Notes: a model not told the origin generated them from the letters alone. A DNA stretch of 64,000 bases from Abiotrophia defectiva_A (GCA_963546405.1 CAUUNL010000001.1:87534-151533); one strand, 5' to 3'. Positions 51,641 to 62,294 are shown, counted from the first letter of the stretch. Made by a program: numbers and translations.

Positions 51641-51668
51641 TTGCATTTTGAAATATGAGTGTTATAAT
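51641..51668 (+). promoter_or_regulatory. Promoter of pflB
   Basis: TTGCAT, a 16-nt spacer, then TATAAT with extended TGT. Transcription would start near 51675, leaving a leader of about 50 nt. Confidence 0.75.
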
Positions 51669-51724
51669 GAACATATAAAAGTTGTTGTACTAGATAATTT
51701 ACAGTTCAATTAAGGAGGATATCT

Positions 51725-53953
<2,229 letters not shown>

Positions 53954-53972
53954 TAGTCGAGTCTTGACTGGG

Positions 53973-54004
53973 AAAAGTGACGGGGCAACTCGTCGCTTTT
54001 GCCC
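53973..54004 (+). terminator. Hairpin between pflB and pflA, possible attenuator
   Basis: 10-bp stem AAAAGTGACG / CGTCGCTTTT (one T-G pair), 8-nt loop, short T-run. Likely lowers pflA expression relative to pflB by partial termination or mRNA processing. Confidence 0.65.
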
Positions 54005-54036
54005 TTTATATAGAGATAGGTAAGGAGATAAATGTA

Positions 54037-54816
54037 ATGCAATTTGGGAACACAGCCACAACACAAGTAATTGGTCATGTCCATTCAACCGAAAGTTTTG
54101 GGTCCGTGGATGGCCCAGGCATTCGATTTATTACCTTCATGCAGGGCTGCCGCCTACGTTGCGAATTTTGCCACAACCCTGATACTTGGGCGACGCGTGG
54201 AGGACATGACTATACGCCGCAACAACTCTTCGATGAGGCCGTTCAATACCAAGATTTCTGGGGTAAGAAGGGTGGCGTTACGGTCAGTGGGGGAGAACCC
54301 CTCTTACAGATTGACTTCATTATTGAATACTTTAAAATCTGTAAAGCTAACGGGGTTCATACTACTTTAGACTCTTGTGGGGGACCATTCACCCGCAAGG
54401 AGCCATTCTTTAGTAAATTTAATGAATTGCTTAAGTATACAGATTTAATTCTATTGGACCTTAAGCATATTGATTCAGATGGCCACCGTAAGTTGACTGG
54501 TCAGCCAAATGAGAACATTCTGGATTTGGCTCACTATCTATCGGATATTGGTCAACCAGTATGGATTCGCCATGTCTTGGTACCTGAACGGACTGACTTT
54601 GATGAGTATTTAATTCGGCTCAGTGCCTTCGTTAAGACGCTTAAGAACGTCTTGAAATTTGAAGTCTTACCTTATCATAAGTTAGGGGTTTACAAGTACG
54701 AAGCCCTGGGCATTAAGTACCGATTGGCGGGGATTGAACCTCCAACACCAGATCGGGTGGAAAATGCCAAGCGTATTCTAGAAACCGCCTCTTATCGCGG
54801 TTATCTAACAGCCTAA
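54037..54816 (+). CDS. pflA: Pyruvate formate-lyase activating enzyme
   Basis: Radical-SAM enzyme that installs the glycyl radical on PflB. The [4Fe-4S]/SAM motif CxxxCxxC is Cys38, Cys42, Cys45 (GCRLRCEFCHNP). The SAM-binding SGGEPLLQ and ILLDLKHID follow. It is 259 residues long. ATG 54037 behind AAGGAG; the frame extends further upstream through the pflB hairpin but without a site. Confidence 0.97.
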   Translation: MQFGNTATTQVIGHVHSTESFGSVDGPGIRFITFMQGCRLRCEFCHNPDTWATRGGHDYTPQQLFDEAVQYQDFWGKKGGVTVSGGEPLLQIDFIIEYFKICKANGVHTTLDSCGGPFTRKEPFFSKFNELLKYTDLILLDLKHIDSDGHRKLTGQPNENILDLAHYLSDIGQPVWIRHVLVPERTDFDEYLIRLSAFVKTLKNVLKFEVLPYHKLGVYKYEALGIKYRLAGIEPPTPDRVENAKRILETASYRGYLTA

Positions 54817-54822
54817 GGATTA

Positions 54823-54868
54823 AAATAGCCTTTAGTGATTTTCTACCACTAGAGGCTATTTATTTTTG
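54823..54868 (+). terminator. Intrinsic terminator of the pfl unit
   Basis: 15-bp stem AAATAGCCTTTAGTG / CACTAGAGGCTATTT (one T-G pair), 9-nt loop, then ATTTTTG. Confidence 0.88.
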
Positions 54869-54965
54869 TGCACAAGTCATAGGCGGGAAATTTGCTAATA
54901 GGGGTGTGAAAGCGTAAAATAAAAGGGTATGAGGGACTTTGCCTGGACCTCTTTGGGGCTATAAT
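54866..54965 (+). promoter_or_regulatory. Upstream region of ppaC with palindrome and -10
   Basis: TTGTGCACAA (54866-54875) is a 10-bp palindrome overlapping the T-run of the pfl terminator. TGAAAGCG at 54907 is a cre-like half-site. TATAAT at 54960 is the probable -10; the -35 is weak. Confidence 0.45.
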
Positions 54966-55024
54966 TTTTCCCAGCCACATGTTAAAATTAAGGCAGTAAT
55001 TATCTTATAGGAGGATCCACTGAC

Positions 55025-55954
55025 ATGACCCAATACTTAGTTTTCGGACATAAAAACCCAGATACTGACACCATTGCATCTGCTATTGCTTTTGCCTACT
55101 ACCTCAACCAAAAAGGCCACCAAGCTGAGGCGGTGGCACTTGGTACACCTAATGAGGAAACGGCTTTTGCCCTTGACTACTTCAAGGCCCAAGCACCTCG
55201 TGTGATTGAATCAGCGGCTGGGACAGGTGCTCACGTGGCCCTAGTTGACCATAATGAAGCTAGCCAATCCATCGATGATTTAGCTGATTTAACAGTAGAC
55301 TATGTCATTGACCACCACCGGATTGGTTTTGAGTCTTCACAACCATTATACTATCGTTGTGAGCCAATCGGCTGTACTGCTACTGTCCTTTACAAGATGT
55401 TTGGCGAAGCAGGGATTGAAATTCCAGCGCAAATTGCTGGTCTCATGCTGTCTGCTATTATCTCTGATAGCTTACTCTTCAAATCACCAACTTGCACGCC
55501 AGAAGATGTAGATGCAGCACAAGCTTTAGCAAAACTGGCGGGTGTTGATGCACAAGTCTATGGTTTGGATTTATTGAAGGCTGGGACTAACTTAGCAAGC
55601 AAATCCGAAGAAACCTTACTCAACTTAGATGCTAAGAGCTTTGACATGAATGGCCACCAAGTACGGATTGCCCAAGTCAATGCCATTGGTTTTGCTGATC
55701 TCTTGGAACGTAAAGAAGCCTTATTAAAGGCTATGCAAGCGGAGGTTGAGGCAAAAGGCTATGAACTCTTCCTCTTAGTAGTCACAGACGTCTTAGATAG
55801 TAACTCCTTTGGGTTAGTTGTAGGCCAAGATGTATCTGCTTTGGAAGCCGCTTTTGGTCAGAAGGTAGTAGACCAACAACTAGAACTACCAGGGGTAGTA
55901 TCACGTAAAAAACAAATTGTACCACCATTAACTGATAGCTACGCAGCTCGCTAG
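55025..55954 (+). CDS. ppaC: Manganese-dependent inorganic pyrophosphatase
   Basis: Family II pyrophosphatase, hydrolysing PPi from biosynthesis. DHH-type metal motifs are GHKNPDTD at the N-terminus, LVDHNE, VIDHHRIG, and the C-terminal substrate-binding SRKKQIVPPL. It is 309 residues, normal. TAGGAGG precedes the ATG. The thioredoxin-like gene follows after 22 bp. Confidence 0.97.
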   Translation: MTQYLVFGHKNPDTDTIASAIAFAYYLNQKGHQAEAVALGTPNEETAFALDYFKAQAPRVIESAAGTGAHVALVDHNEASQSIDDLADLTVDYVIDHHRIGFESSQPLYYRCEPIGCTATVLYKMFGEAGIEIPAQIAGLMLSAIISDSLLFKSPTCTPEDVDAAQALAKLAGVDAQVYGLDLLKAGTNLASKSEETLLNLDAKSFDMNGHQVRIAQVNAIGFADLLERKEALLKAMQAEVEAKGYELFLLVVTDVLDSNSFGLVVGQDVSALEAAFGQKVVDQQLELPGVVSRKKQIVPPLTDSYAAR

Positions 55955-55976
55955 TTATCTGCCGAAAGGATCTTTT

Positions 55977-56651
55977 ATGAACAAAATTAAGAAATTACTT
56001 TATCCAGGTCTACTTATTTTAGGTTTAGTAGTGGTTGTGGCTAGCATCTGGCTAGCCAACCAATCCAATCAAGAACCTGCTTCTGTGGCAGTATCTACTC
56101 ACTCATCTGAGGCATCTAGCTCACAAGTTGCCAAGGCAGATTCGTCTTCTAGTGAGACTGCTAGTTCAACAGCGTCTAGTAGTCAGGCTGTGCGTGGGGT
56201 AAATAAACCTGAACGTAAGGGACCATCTGCACCTGATACTAAATTGCTAGATGAACTTGGCAATACCATTGCTTTGTCATCAAAATTTGGTAAACCAACT
56301 ATCATCAATATTTGGGCTTCTTGGTGCCCACCTTGTCGGGAAGAGATGCCTTATTTTCTAGAAGCCTACCGTCAATACGGTGATAAAGTCAATTTCGTTA
56401 TGATTAATGCGACCGGTAGTCACCCGGACGAAACATCAGAGAAGGCGCAAGCCTATCTAAAAGAAGCTGGTTTGACTGACTTACCAATTTATTATGACGA
56501 TCAACGTCAGAACCAAATTGCTTTTAATGCAGTCAGCCTACCAACCACCTATATTCTCAATGCCAAAGGCGAAATTATCAAGCGCGGGCAAGGTTCTGTT
56601 CCTCGCGAAGAGCTCTTCAAGGTATTAGAACAAATGGTGGCAGAACAATAG
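55977..56651 (+). CDS. Membrane-anchored TlpA/ResA-like thioredoxin
   Basis: Extracytoplasmic thiol-disulfide protein. N-terminal membrane anchor (residues about 8-27), a very Ser-rich linker (about 38-72) that could span the wall, then a TlpA/AhpC-TSA thioredoxin fold with the active site WCPPC (Cys117, Cys120) and cis-Pro in SLPTTYILN. It is 224 residues long. No lipobox and no adjacent CcdA or methionine sulfoxide reductase. The partner and substrate are unknown. Confidence 0.87.
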   Translation: MNKIKKLLYPGLLILGLVVVVASIWLANQSNQEPASVAVSTHSSEASSSQVAKADSSSSETASSTASSSQAVRGVNKPERKGPSAPDTKLLDELGNTIALSSKFGKPTIINIWASWCPPCREEMPYFLEAYRQYGDKVNFVMINATGSHPDETSEKAQAYLKEAGLTDLPIYYDDQRQNQIAFNAVSLPTTYILNAKGEIIKRGQGSVPREELFKVLEQMVAEQ

Positions 56652-56668
56652 TTTAAGTGACTCATAAT

Positions 56669-56698
56669 AAGAACAGTGCTTAAGGCGCTGTTCTTTTA
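56669..56698 (+). terminator. Intrinsic terminator after the TlpA-like gene
   Basis: 11-bp stem AAGAACAGTGC / GCGCTGTTCTT (one T-G pair), TTAAG loop, T-run. Confidence 0.85.
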
Positions 56699-56726
56699 TT
56701 CAAGATTTAAGGAAGGATGTGATGGA

Positions 56727-58427
56727 ATGAGTTTTGATGGTTTTCTAACTCATGCCTTGGTTAAGGAGCTAGGTGCTCACTTGATAGGAGGAAAAGTCGC
56801 TAAGATCTATCAACCTTTTGAGCAAGAGCTGCAGCTAGTCATTCGATCACAACACCAAAATTTCCGCCTACTCATCTCCATTCATCCTCAATACTATCGA
56901 CTTCATTTGACAGACGAACGTCCATCTAACCCCGAACACGCGCCAATGTTTTGCATGCTCTTGCGTAAACATTTAGAACAAGCCGTTCTGCTGGATATTC
57001 AACAGGTTGAGAATGATCGGATTCTTGAGCTGCATTTTACGGGGCGAGATGAGCTGGGGGATAGCCAGGTTTATCGCTTGATTATTGAACTAATGGGGCG
57101 ACATTCTAATGTTATCCTGGTTAATGGGCAGGACCGCATTATTGACTGTCTTAAGCACGTCCCAATGGCCTTAAATTCCTATCGTTTGTTGCAACCTGGC
57201 GCTGACTATCGTCGGCCACCTCAAGATGAGCATCAAGTTAACTTGTTTAAGCTTAGCCAAGCAGAAAGATCAGAATTAGCAGAACACTTAGCAAGTGCAA
57301 CAAGCCCAGGGCAGGTCCAAGCTCGCATACAAGGACTAGGACGTCTAGCTAGTCAATCCTTCTTAGCCCAAGTCCAAGAAGGGGAAAAATGGGAGGCGGT
57401 TCTAGCTGATTTCTGTCAGGCAGTAGAAGCAGGGGGTGCCTACTTCTTAGAAGCAGAGAAACCTGATTTTTATATGACGCCTTTAGTAGGCGTGACTGGC
57501 CAGTGGGTAGCCCATGAGACATTGTCAGGTTTGATTGCTTTCTATTATGCGGAACGCGTTCGTTTAGATCGAATTAAGCAAATGACCGGAGATTTAAACC
57601 AACGTTTGCAGCATTTGATTGAACGAAACCAGCTTAAGCTAGCCAATTTGGATCGCGATCAAGCTGTGGCTTCTCAATCAGAAAGCTATCGCATCAAAGG
57701 TGAATTGCTGTCTGCCTACGCCTACCAAATCCAAAAGGGACAGAGTCAAGTCTCTTTACCAAATTATTATGACAATGACCAACTGATAGAAATTGAATTG
57801 GACCCGCGTAAGACGGCAATTGAAAATAGCCAAGCTTATTTCAAGCGCTATACCAAGTACCGCGATGCACTCAAGCATATCGAGCTCCAAAGGCAGCTTG
57901 CACAAGAAGAAATTGCTTATTTGGAGTCAGTGCAAGTACAACTTAGCCGTGCTGACCTCCAGGATGTAGCACAAATACGGCTAGAATTAGCTGAGCAGGG
58001 CTACCTAAGTGCCAAGCAACAAAATCTCAAAAAACGCCGTCAGGAAAAGGGCTTAGGCCCTCGGCTTTATCAAGCAAGTGATGGGACCCGAATCTTAGTG
58101 GGGCGCAATAATCTTCAGAATGATCAGCTCAGCCTGAAACAGGCCAATAAGAACTTCTGGTGGCTACATGCTAAGAATATTCCTGGTTCACATGTCATTA
58201 TTGAATCTGACCAACCCTCAGATATAACCCTAACAGAAGCGGCTATGCTAGCAGCTTATTATTCTAAATTTCAGCAGTCAGCCAATGTTCCAGTAGACTA
58301 TTTACAGGTTAAGTTTCTAAGAAAACCAAATGGAGCTAAACCGGGCTATGTTATCTACGAAGGGCAGAAAACGCTAAATGTAACGCCAAGTCGGGAGCTT
58401 ATCGAAGCCATGGAAGTTAAAGAATAA
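56727..58427 (+). CDS. rqcH: RqcH (NFACT family; FbpA/Fbp54-like)
   Basis: Ribosome-quality-control factor that adds Ala tails to stalled nascent chains on 50S subunits; older annotation is fibronectin-binding protein. NFACT-N start SFDGFLTHALVKELGAHLIGGKVAKIYQP, coiled-coil middle (about 290-430), and NFACT-R domain with NFWWLHAKNIPGSHVII. It is 566 residues long. ATG 56727 behind AAGGA. Surface adhesion functions reported for streptococcal members lack an obvious signal here. Confidence 0.93.
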   Translation: MSFDGFLTHALVKELGAHLIGGKVAKIYQPFEQELQLVIRSQHQNFRLLISIHPQYYRLHLTDERPSNPEHAPMFCMLLRKHLEQAVLLDIQQVENDRILELHFTGRDELGDSQVYRLIIELMGRHSNVILVNGQDRIIDCLKHVPMALNSYRLLQPGADYRRPPQDEHQVNLFKLSQAERSELAEHLASATSPGQVQARIQGLGRLASQSFLAQVQEGEKWEAVLADFCQAVEAGGAYFLEAEKPDFYMTPLVGVTGQWVAHETLSGLIAFYYAERVRLDRIKQMTGDLNQRLQHLIERNQLKLANLDRDQAVASQSESYRIKGELLSAYAYQIQKGQSQVSLPNYYDNDQLIEIELDPRKTAIENSQAYFKRYTKYRDALKHIELQRQLAQEEIAYLESVQVQLSRADLQDVAQIRLELAEQGYLSAKQQNLKKRRQEKGLGPRLYQASDGTRILVGRNNLQNDQLSLKQANKNFWWLHAKNIPGSHVIIESDQPSDITLTEAAMLAAYYSKFQQSANVPVDYLQVKFLRKPNGAKPGYVIYEGQKTLNVTPSRELIEAMEVKE

Positions 58428-58445
58428 AAATTTTCCACATTAGTC

Positions 58446-58474
58446 TTGACACTGCTTGCAAACAAGGTTAAACT
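58446..58474 (+). promoter_or_regulatory. Promoter of the trp-leader and trpXYZ unit
   Basis: TTGACA, a 17-nt spacer, then TAAACT. Transcription would start near 58481, about 25 nt before the leader-peptide ATG, so the whole attenuator is transcribed. Confidence 0.75.
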
Positions 58475-58505
58475 ATGATTATAAATTAATGAAAGGTTGA
58501 GGCAA

Positions 58506-58559
58506 ATGTTTCAAAGTCAAACACAAGCAACAAAATACTGGCAATTCTGGCATAGATAG
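58506..58559 (+). CDS. Trp-codon leader peptide
   Basis: Seventeen codons plus UAG encode MFQSQTQATKYWQFWHR. Two TGG codons (58539 and 58548) sit near the end together with Tyr and Phe codons. AAAGG lies 9 nt before the ATG. Trp is rare, so two in 17 codons directly ahead of a terminator and a tryptophan-type transporter is the classic leader-peptide design. The gene is too short for homology; support comes from position, codons and the RNA structure downstream. No T-box consensus is present. Confidence 0.75.
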   Translation: MFQSQTQATKYWQFWHR

Positions 58560-58733
58560 GTTGTAGACTTGGAACATTTCCAATGGATACAGCCCAGTTT
58601 AACATACTGCTGTATCTATGTAGCCTAACGCCTCTGTTTACTGCATAGACACTGAGTCAAGACTATGCGTAGATGATCCAGAGGTTTTTAGATAGGACTT
58701 CTAATCCGACGCATAGCTGGCGTCGGATTTTTT
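58551..58733 (+). promoter_or_regulatory. Attenuator: alternating RNA segments and intrinsic terminator
   Basis: Terminator: perfect 10-bp stem AATCCGACGC (58703-58712) / GCGTCGGATT (58720-58729) plus T-run. Five alternating segments precede or overlap it: A CATAGATA 58551-58558 (right after the second Trp codon), B TATCTATG 58613-58620, C GCATAGA 58643-58649, D CTATGCGT 58663-58670, E ACGCATAG 58709-58716. A:B (8 bp) and C:D (6 bp) leave the terminator free; B:C (6 bp) and D:E (8 bp) would break it. Extra hairpins are TTGGAA-CAT-TTCCAA at 58569, GATACAGC/GCTGTATC (58586-58616) and CCTCTG/CAGAGG-T5 (58631-58689). Confidence 0.75.
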
Positions 58734-58771
58734 GTTGCTAACTAATTCTTATCAGAAAAAGGAGATTTATT

Positions 58772-59752
58772 ATGAAAAAAGTAGTTAAATTTGTCGCACT
58801 ATTCTTTGCTTTAATTCTTATTGCTGGTCAGGGCCTAGTGGCGCATGCAGCACCTGCCAAATTAAAAGTAGCAATCGTCCAACTTGTGACTCATCCATCC
58901 TTGGATGAAATTACCAGTGGGATTAAGGAATCCCTTGCTAGCCATGGCTACAAGGAAGGGGATAACCTAGAAATTGACTTCCAAAATGCGGAAGGGGATA
59001 TGAATCTACTTCATAATATTTCGGAAGAAGTTGTGGCTAAGGAACCAGATTTAATCTTTGCTATTACTACTCCAGTGGCACAATCCCTACAACAAGCTAC
59101 TAACAAAATTCCTATCGTTTTAGCTGGTATTACGGATCCTGTCAGCGCCAAGTTAGTGACGGCTTTAGATAAGACAGACGCAAATATCACTGGGGTTAGT
59201 GACTTTGCACCTTTAGAAGATCTTTTCAAACAGTTTAAGTCTCTTGACTTAGATGTTAAAACTATTGGGATGATGTATACCACTAGTGAAGACAATGCCA
59301 AGGCTGAAGTAGAAAAAGCCAAAGCAATTGCTGAAAAATTAGGCTACAAGGTGGAAGTCAAGACCATTGACTCAACTAATGATATGGCCTTAGTAGCTGA
59401 AGAATTGGCAAGCAAGAGCCAAGCTATCTTCATTCCAACAGACAATACGATCGCAAGCTCAATTAGCACACTCTTAGATGTTACCGATAAGGCTAAAATT
59501 CCAGTTCTTCCAACTTACGAGAAGGCAGTCAAAGAAGGGGCCCTCTTGTCAGTAGCCATCAGTCAAACTAATATCGGTAAGCAATCTGCAGATTTAGGTC
59601 TCAAAATTATTGATGGCACCAAGATTTCTGATTTACCAATCGAATTTGCCAAAGAAACAGTTAAAGTTTATAACGGGCAAACAGCAGAGAAGCTAGGCAT
59701 TAAATTACCAAGCGACCTAAGCTCTCAATTTAAGGACTTAAGTAAGGAGTAA
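58772..59752 (+). CDS. trpX: TrpX-like ABC transporter substrate-binding protein
   Basis: Periplasmic-binding-protein-like component of the COG2984 class, which in streptococci is assigned to tryptophan uptake (TrpXYZ). The signal peptide ends VAHA-APAK with no lipobox. It has the type-1 fold features VAIVQLVTHPSLDEITSGIKESL, TTPVAQSLQQATNKIPIVLAGITDPV and FIPTDNTIASSI. It is 326 residues long with an AAAAAGGAG site. The Trp-rich leader upstream supports tryptophan as substrate; family resemblance alone would not settle this. Confidence 0.82.
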   Translation: MKKVVKFVALFFALILIAGQGLVAHAAPAKLKVAIVQLVTHPSLDEITSGIKESLASHGYKEGDNLEIDFQNAEGDMNLLHNISEEVVAKEPDLIFAITTPVAQSLQQATNKIPIVLAGITDPVSAKLVTALDKTDANITGVSDFAPLEDLFKQFKSLDLDVKTIGMMYTTSEDNAKAEVEKAKAIAEKLGYKVEVKTIDSTNDMALVAEELASKSQAIFIPTDNTIASSISTLLDVTDKAKIPVLPTYEKAVKEGALLSVAISQTNIGKQSADLGLKIIDGTKISDLPIEFAKETVKVYNGQTAEKLGIKLPSDLSSQFKDLSKE

Positions 59753-59759
59753 TTTCTAT

Positions 59760-60635
59760 ATGGGAATTTATTATAGTGCCATCGCTCAGGGGCTGCTTTA
59801 CAGCCTCATGGGGATTGGGCTTTACATTACCTTTCGTATTCTGAACTTTGCCGATCTGACCAGTGAAGCTTCCTTCTCGGTTGGGGCGGCAGTCGCAGTC
59901 AAAACCTTAACCCTGGGCTTGCACCCTGTCTTGTCCCTGATTACCGCTTTTGTGGCAGGGATGCTGACAGGCTTGGTCACTGGGCTTTTGATGACCTATT
60001 TCGAAATCCCATCTCTCTTAGCGGGAATTATTACCTTAACGGCCTTTTATTCTATCAACCTGCGTATTATGGAACGGGCCAACTTGAGTTTGCGCCAGGT
60101 TAAGACTCTTTATGATTTATTAACTAACCTATTAGCAGATTCTACCAGTCGAATTTTCCTGGTGGGTATTATTCTGACCTTGATTGTTATTCTATTGCTG
60201 GGCTACTTCTTTAAGACTGACTTGGGCCAATCAATGGTTGCCTCCGGTGATAATGAAGTCATGGCTCACAGTTTGGGGATTTCGGTTAAGTTAATGAAAT
60301 GCTTAGCCCTCATGGCTTCCAACGGGATTATTGCGATGAGTGGAGCGTTGATTGCCCAACAAAATGGCTATGCTGATGTGGACATGGGGACTGGAACCGT
60401 GATTATCGCACTTTCTTCCATCATTATTGGGGAGATGCTTTTCAAGCAACTGACCCTCACCATGCGCCTTGGTGCCATTGTTTTGGGTTCTGTCCTGTAT
60501 CGCTTGCTCTTGGTAGCCGTGCTCAAGCTAGGCTTCTTGCCATCTGACTTCCGCTTGATTTCAGCCTTAGTCTTAGCCATTTTCTTGGCCTTGCCAGCGA
60601 TGCGCAAGAAAATCCAAGCTAAAAAATTAGGATAG
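59760..60635 (+). CDS. trpY: TrpY-like ABC transporter permease
   Basis: Integral membrane permease of the COG4120 class related to branched-chain/nucleoside permeases, 291 residues with about eight helices. It starts MGIYYSAIAQGLLYSLMGIGLYITFRILNFADLTSEASF, the usual family opening, and contains the coupling region NEVMAHSLGISVKLMKCLALMASNGI. It lies 7 bp after trpX with TAAGGAG as site and 12 bp before the ATPase gene. Confidence 0.85.
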   Translation: MGIYYSAIAQGLLYSLMGIGLYITFRILNFADLTSEASFSVGAAVAVKTLTLGLHPVLSLITAFVAGMLTGLVTGLLMTYFEIPSLLAGIITLTAFYSINLRIMERANLSLRQVKTLYDLLTNLLADSTSRIFLVGIILTLIVILLLGYFFKTDLGQSMVASGDNEVMAHSLGISVKLMKCLALMASNGIIAMSGALIAQQNGYADVDMGTGTVIIALSSIIIGEMLFKQLTLTMRLGAIVLGSVLYRLLLVAVLKLGFLPSDFRLISALVLAIFLALPAMRKKIQAKKLG

Positions 60636-60647
60636 GGGGATAGGGTA

Positions 60648-61439
60648 ATGACCATACAACTTGATGTACAAGCTATTAATAAGACCTTCTATCGCATGCA
60701 GGATAGTCCTTTACAGGTTTTGAGTGATATTTCTTTCCAAGTCAAAAAGGGCGAAATTCTGGGCATTATTGGGACCAATGGAGCAGGAAAGTCTACCTTG
60801 CTCAATTGCTTGACTGGCCATACACCTGTGACCTCAGGTAATATTCTACTAAATGGCCAAGTCATTAGTAACCAAGCTGAAAGCAAAAATGCAGCCCTCA
60901 TTAGCCGTATTTTCCAAGATCCTCGTATGGGGACTGCCCCACGTATGACGGTCTTCGAGAATCTTATGTTAGCCTCTAGGCGGGGGCAAAAACCTGGCTT
61001 TAAGCGGTCACTTACCAAAGATAATTATGAGGCCATGAGAAATTTACTGAGTCAGTTCCATTTGGAATTGGAAGATCGCTTAAATGTGCCGATTGAAGCC
61101 CTGTCTGGTGGTCAACGCCAAGCCATCGCTTTAATCATGGCCACTCTCAAAAGACCAGAGCTTCTACTCCTAGATGAGCATACTGCCGCTTTAGATCCGC
61201 GTACTTCTCGTCAGGTTATGCAAATGACCTCTGACCTGATTAAGAAAGAAGGGCTGACGGCGCTGATGATTACTCACCAGTTGCCAGATGCCATTGAATA
61301 TTGCGACCGTATTCTGCTTATGCATAAGGGCCAGATTCAGCATATTTATGACCAGGATCAAGTCAAGAACTTGTCGGCTCCTGTCCTTTATCGCCATCTG
61401 GAAGACTTGATTGAAGCTGAAGCTCAAGCGACATTGTAA
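60648..61439 (+). CDS. trpZ: TrpZ-like ABC transporter ATPase
   Basis: ATP-binding subunit of the trpXYZ transporter, 263 residues. Walker A GTNGAGKS at about 42-49, signature LSGGQRQA, Walker B LLLLDEHTAALDP (the His-Thr after DE is typical of this subfamily) and switch His in ITHQLPDAIEYCDR. It completes a binding-protein/permease/ATPase set in one operon. Confidence 0.9.
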   Translation: MTIQLDVQAINKTFYRMQDSPLQVLSDISFQVKKGEILGIIGTNGAGKSTLLNCLTGHTPVTSGNILLNGQVISNQAESKNAALISRIFQDPRMGTAPRMTVFENLMLASRRGQKPGFKRSLTKDNYEAMRNLLSQFHLELEDRLNVPIEALSGGQRQAIALIMATLKRPELLLLDEHTAALDPRTSRQVMQMTSDLIKKEGLTALMITHQLPDAIEYCDRILLMHKGQIQHIYDQDQVKNLSAPVLYRHLEDLIEAEAQATL

Positions 61440-61454
61440 TGAAAGGAGTCGTAT

Positions 61455-62294
61455 ATGACACTTTTACGAGGTAGACATGTGGTTCTACTAGGGTGCTCAA
61501 ATGGCAAGACCAAGACCGCTCAAGCTCAAGATAATCTGGATGCTTTGGTAAAACTCCTGACCAGTCAATATGGTGCTAAGGTTACGATTAGGCCTAGTAT
61601 TTGGCTAGATCATGAAACGGGTGGCCACTGTTCAGCCGAGCTTAGGGCAGATTATTTGGCTCAAGCCTTAGCTGATTCTGAGGTTGACTGGATAATGGAT
61701 TTGACAGGTGGAGACTTGGCTAATCAAACCTTAGCAGCCTTACCGCAAAAATTTTTCCAGCAGCTAAAGCGTCAAAAGCACGTCTACTATATGGGATACA
61801 GTGATAATAGTGTGATTCTTAATGCCTGTTTGGCTCATGACATGATTCTGCCAGTGAATTTCTTTCCCCTGGCCCTGGTCTTAGATCCTACTTCGCGTGC
61901 TAACTTTGAGGCTTTCTTGCAAAATAAGCCTGAAAACGATTTGGGAGCTTTTGGCGGAAACATTCGTTGTTTTCTCAAACTAGCTGGCACTAGTTTCTGG
62001 CCACAGGATATAGTAGGGCGTTGCTTATACCTAGAAGCAAGTTCGGGTTCCTTAGAGCGAATTCAGTCCATGCTAGTACAGCTTAGTCAGTTAATTACTT
62101 TAGATGATTTAAGCGAAATTTGTCTGGGACAATTCAATGAATTGGACGATAAGGGACAGCGACCAATTTTAGTGGACTATCTTAGTAGTATGACTGAGAC
62201 CACCATCACCGAAAATTCCTATTTGGGGCATCGTTTCCCCCTTGCGCCCTTTATTTATCATAGTATTAGTGATGCAACTCTTCCGGAAAACTAA
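61455..62294 (+). CDS. S66 (LD-carboxypeptidase/MccF-like) family protein
   Basis: 279 residues that read as a divergent MEROPS S66 protein. LLGCSNGKT is at the start, LTGGD is the oxyanion-type turn, MGYSDNSVIL holds the probable nucleophile Ser (canonical GYSDxT), LEASSGS carries the Glu region, and SYLGHRFPLAPF supplies the likely catalytic His (GHxxxxxP). S66 members trim muropeptides or cleave peptide-nucleotide or acyl-amino-acid toxins. It is 15 bp after trpZ with GAAAGGAG, so it is in the Trp-attenuated operon. No signal peptide, so it acts in the cytosol. Confidence 0.72.
   Translation: MTLLRGRHVVLLGCSNGKTKTAQAQDNLDALVKLLTSQYGAKVTIRPSIWLDHETGGHCSAELRADYLAQALADSEVDWIMDLTGGDLANQTLAALPQKFFQQLKRQKHVYYMGYSDNSVILNACLAHDMILPVNFFPLALVLDPTSRANFEAFLQNKPENDLGAFGGNIRCFLKLAGTSFWPQDIVGRCLYLEASSGSLERIQSMLVQLSQLITLDDLSEICLGQFNELDDKGQRPILVDYLSSMTETTITENSYLGHRFPLAPFIYHSISDATLPEN

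Noticed and set aside
58560..58771. T-box riboswitch upstream of trpX
   Set aside because: The conserved T-box sequence (AGGGTGGNACCGCG type) is not present; the leader is explained better by a Trp-codon peptide and alternating hairpins.
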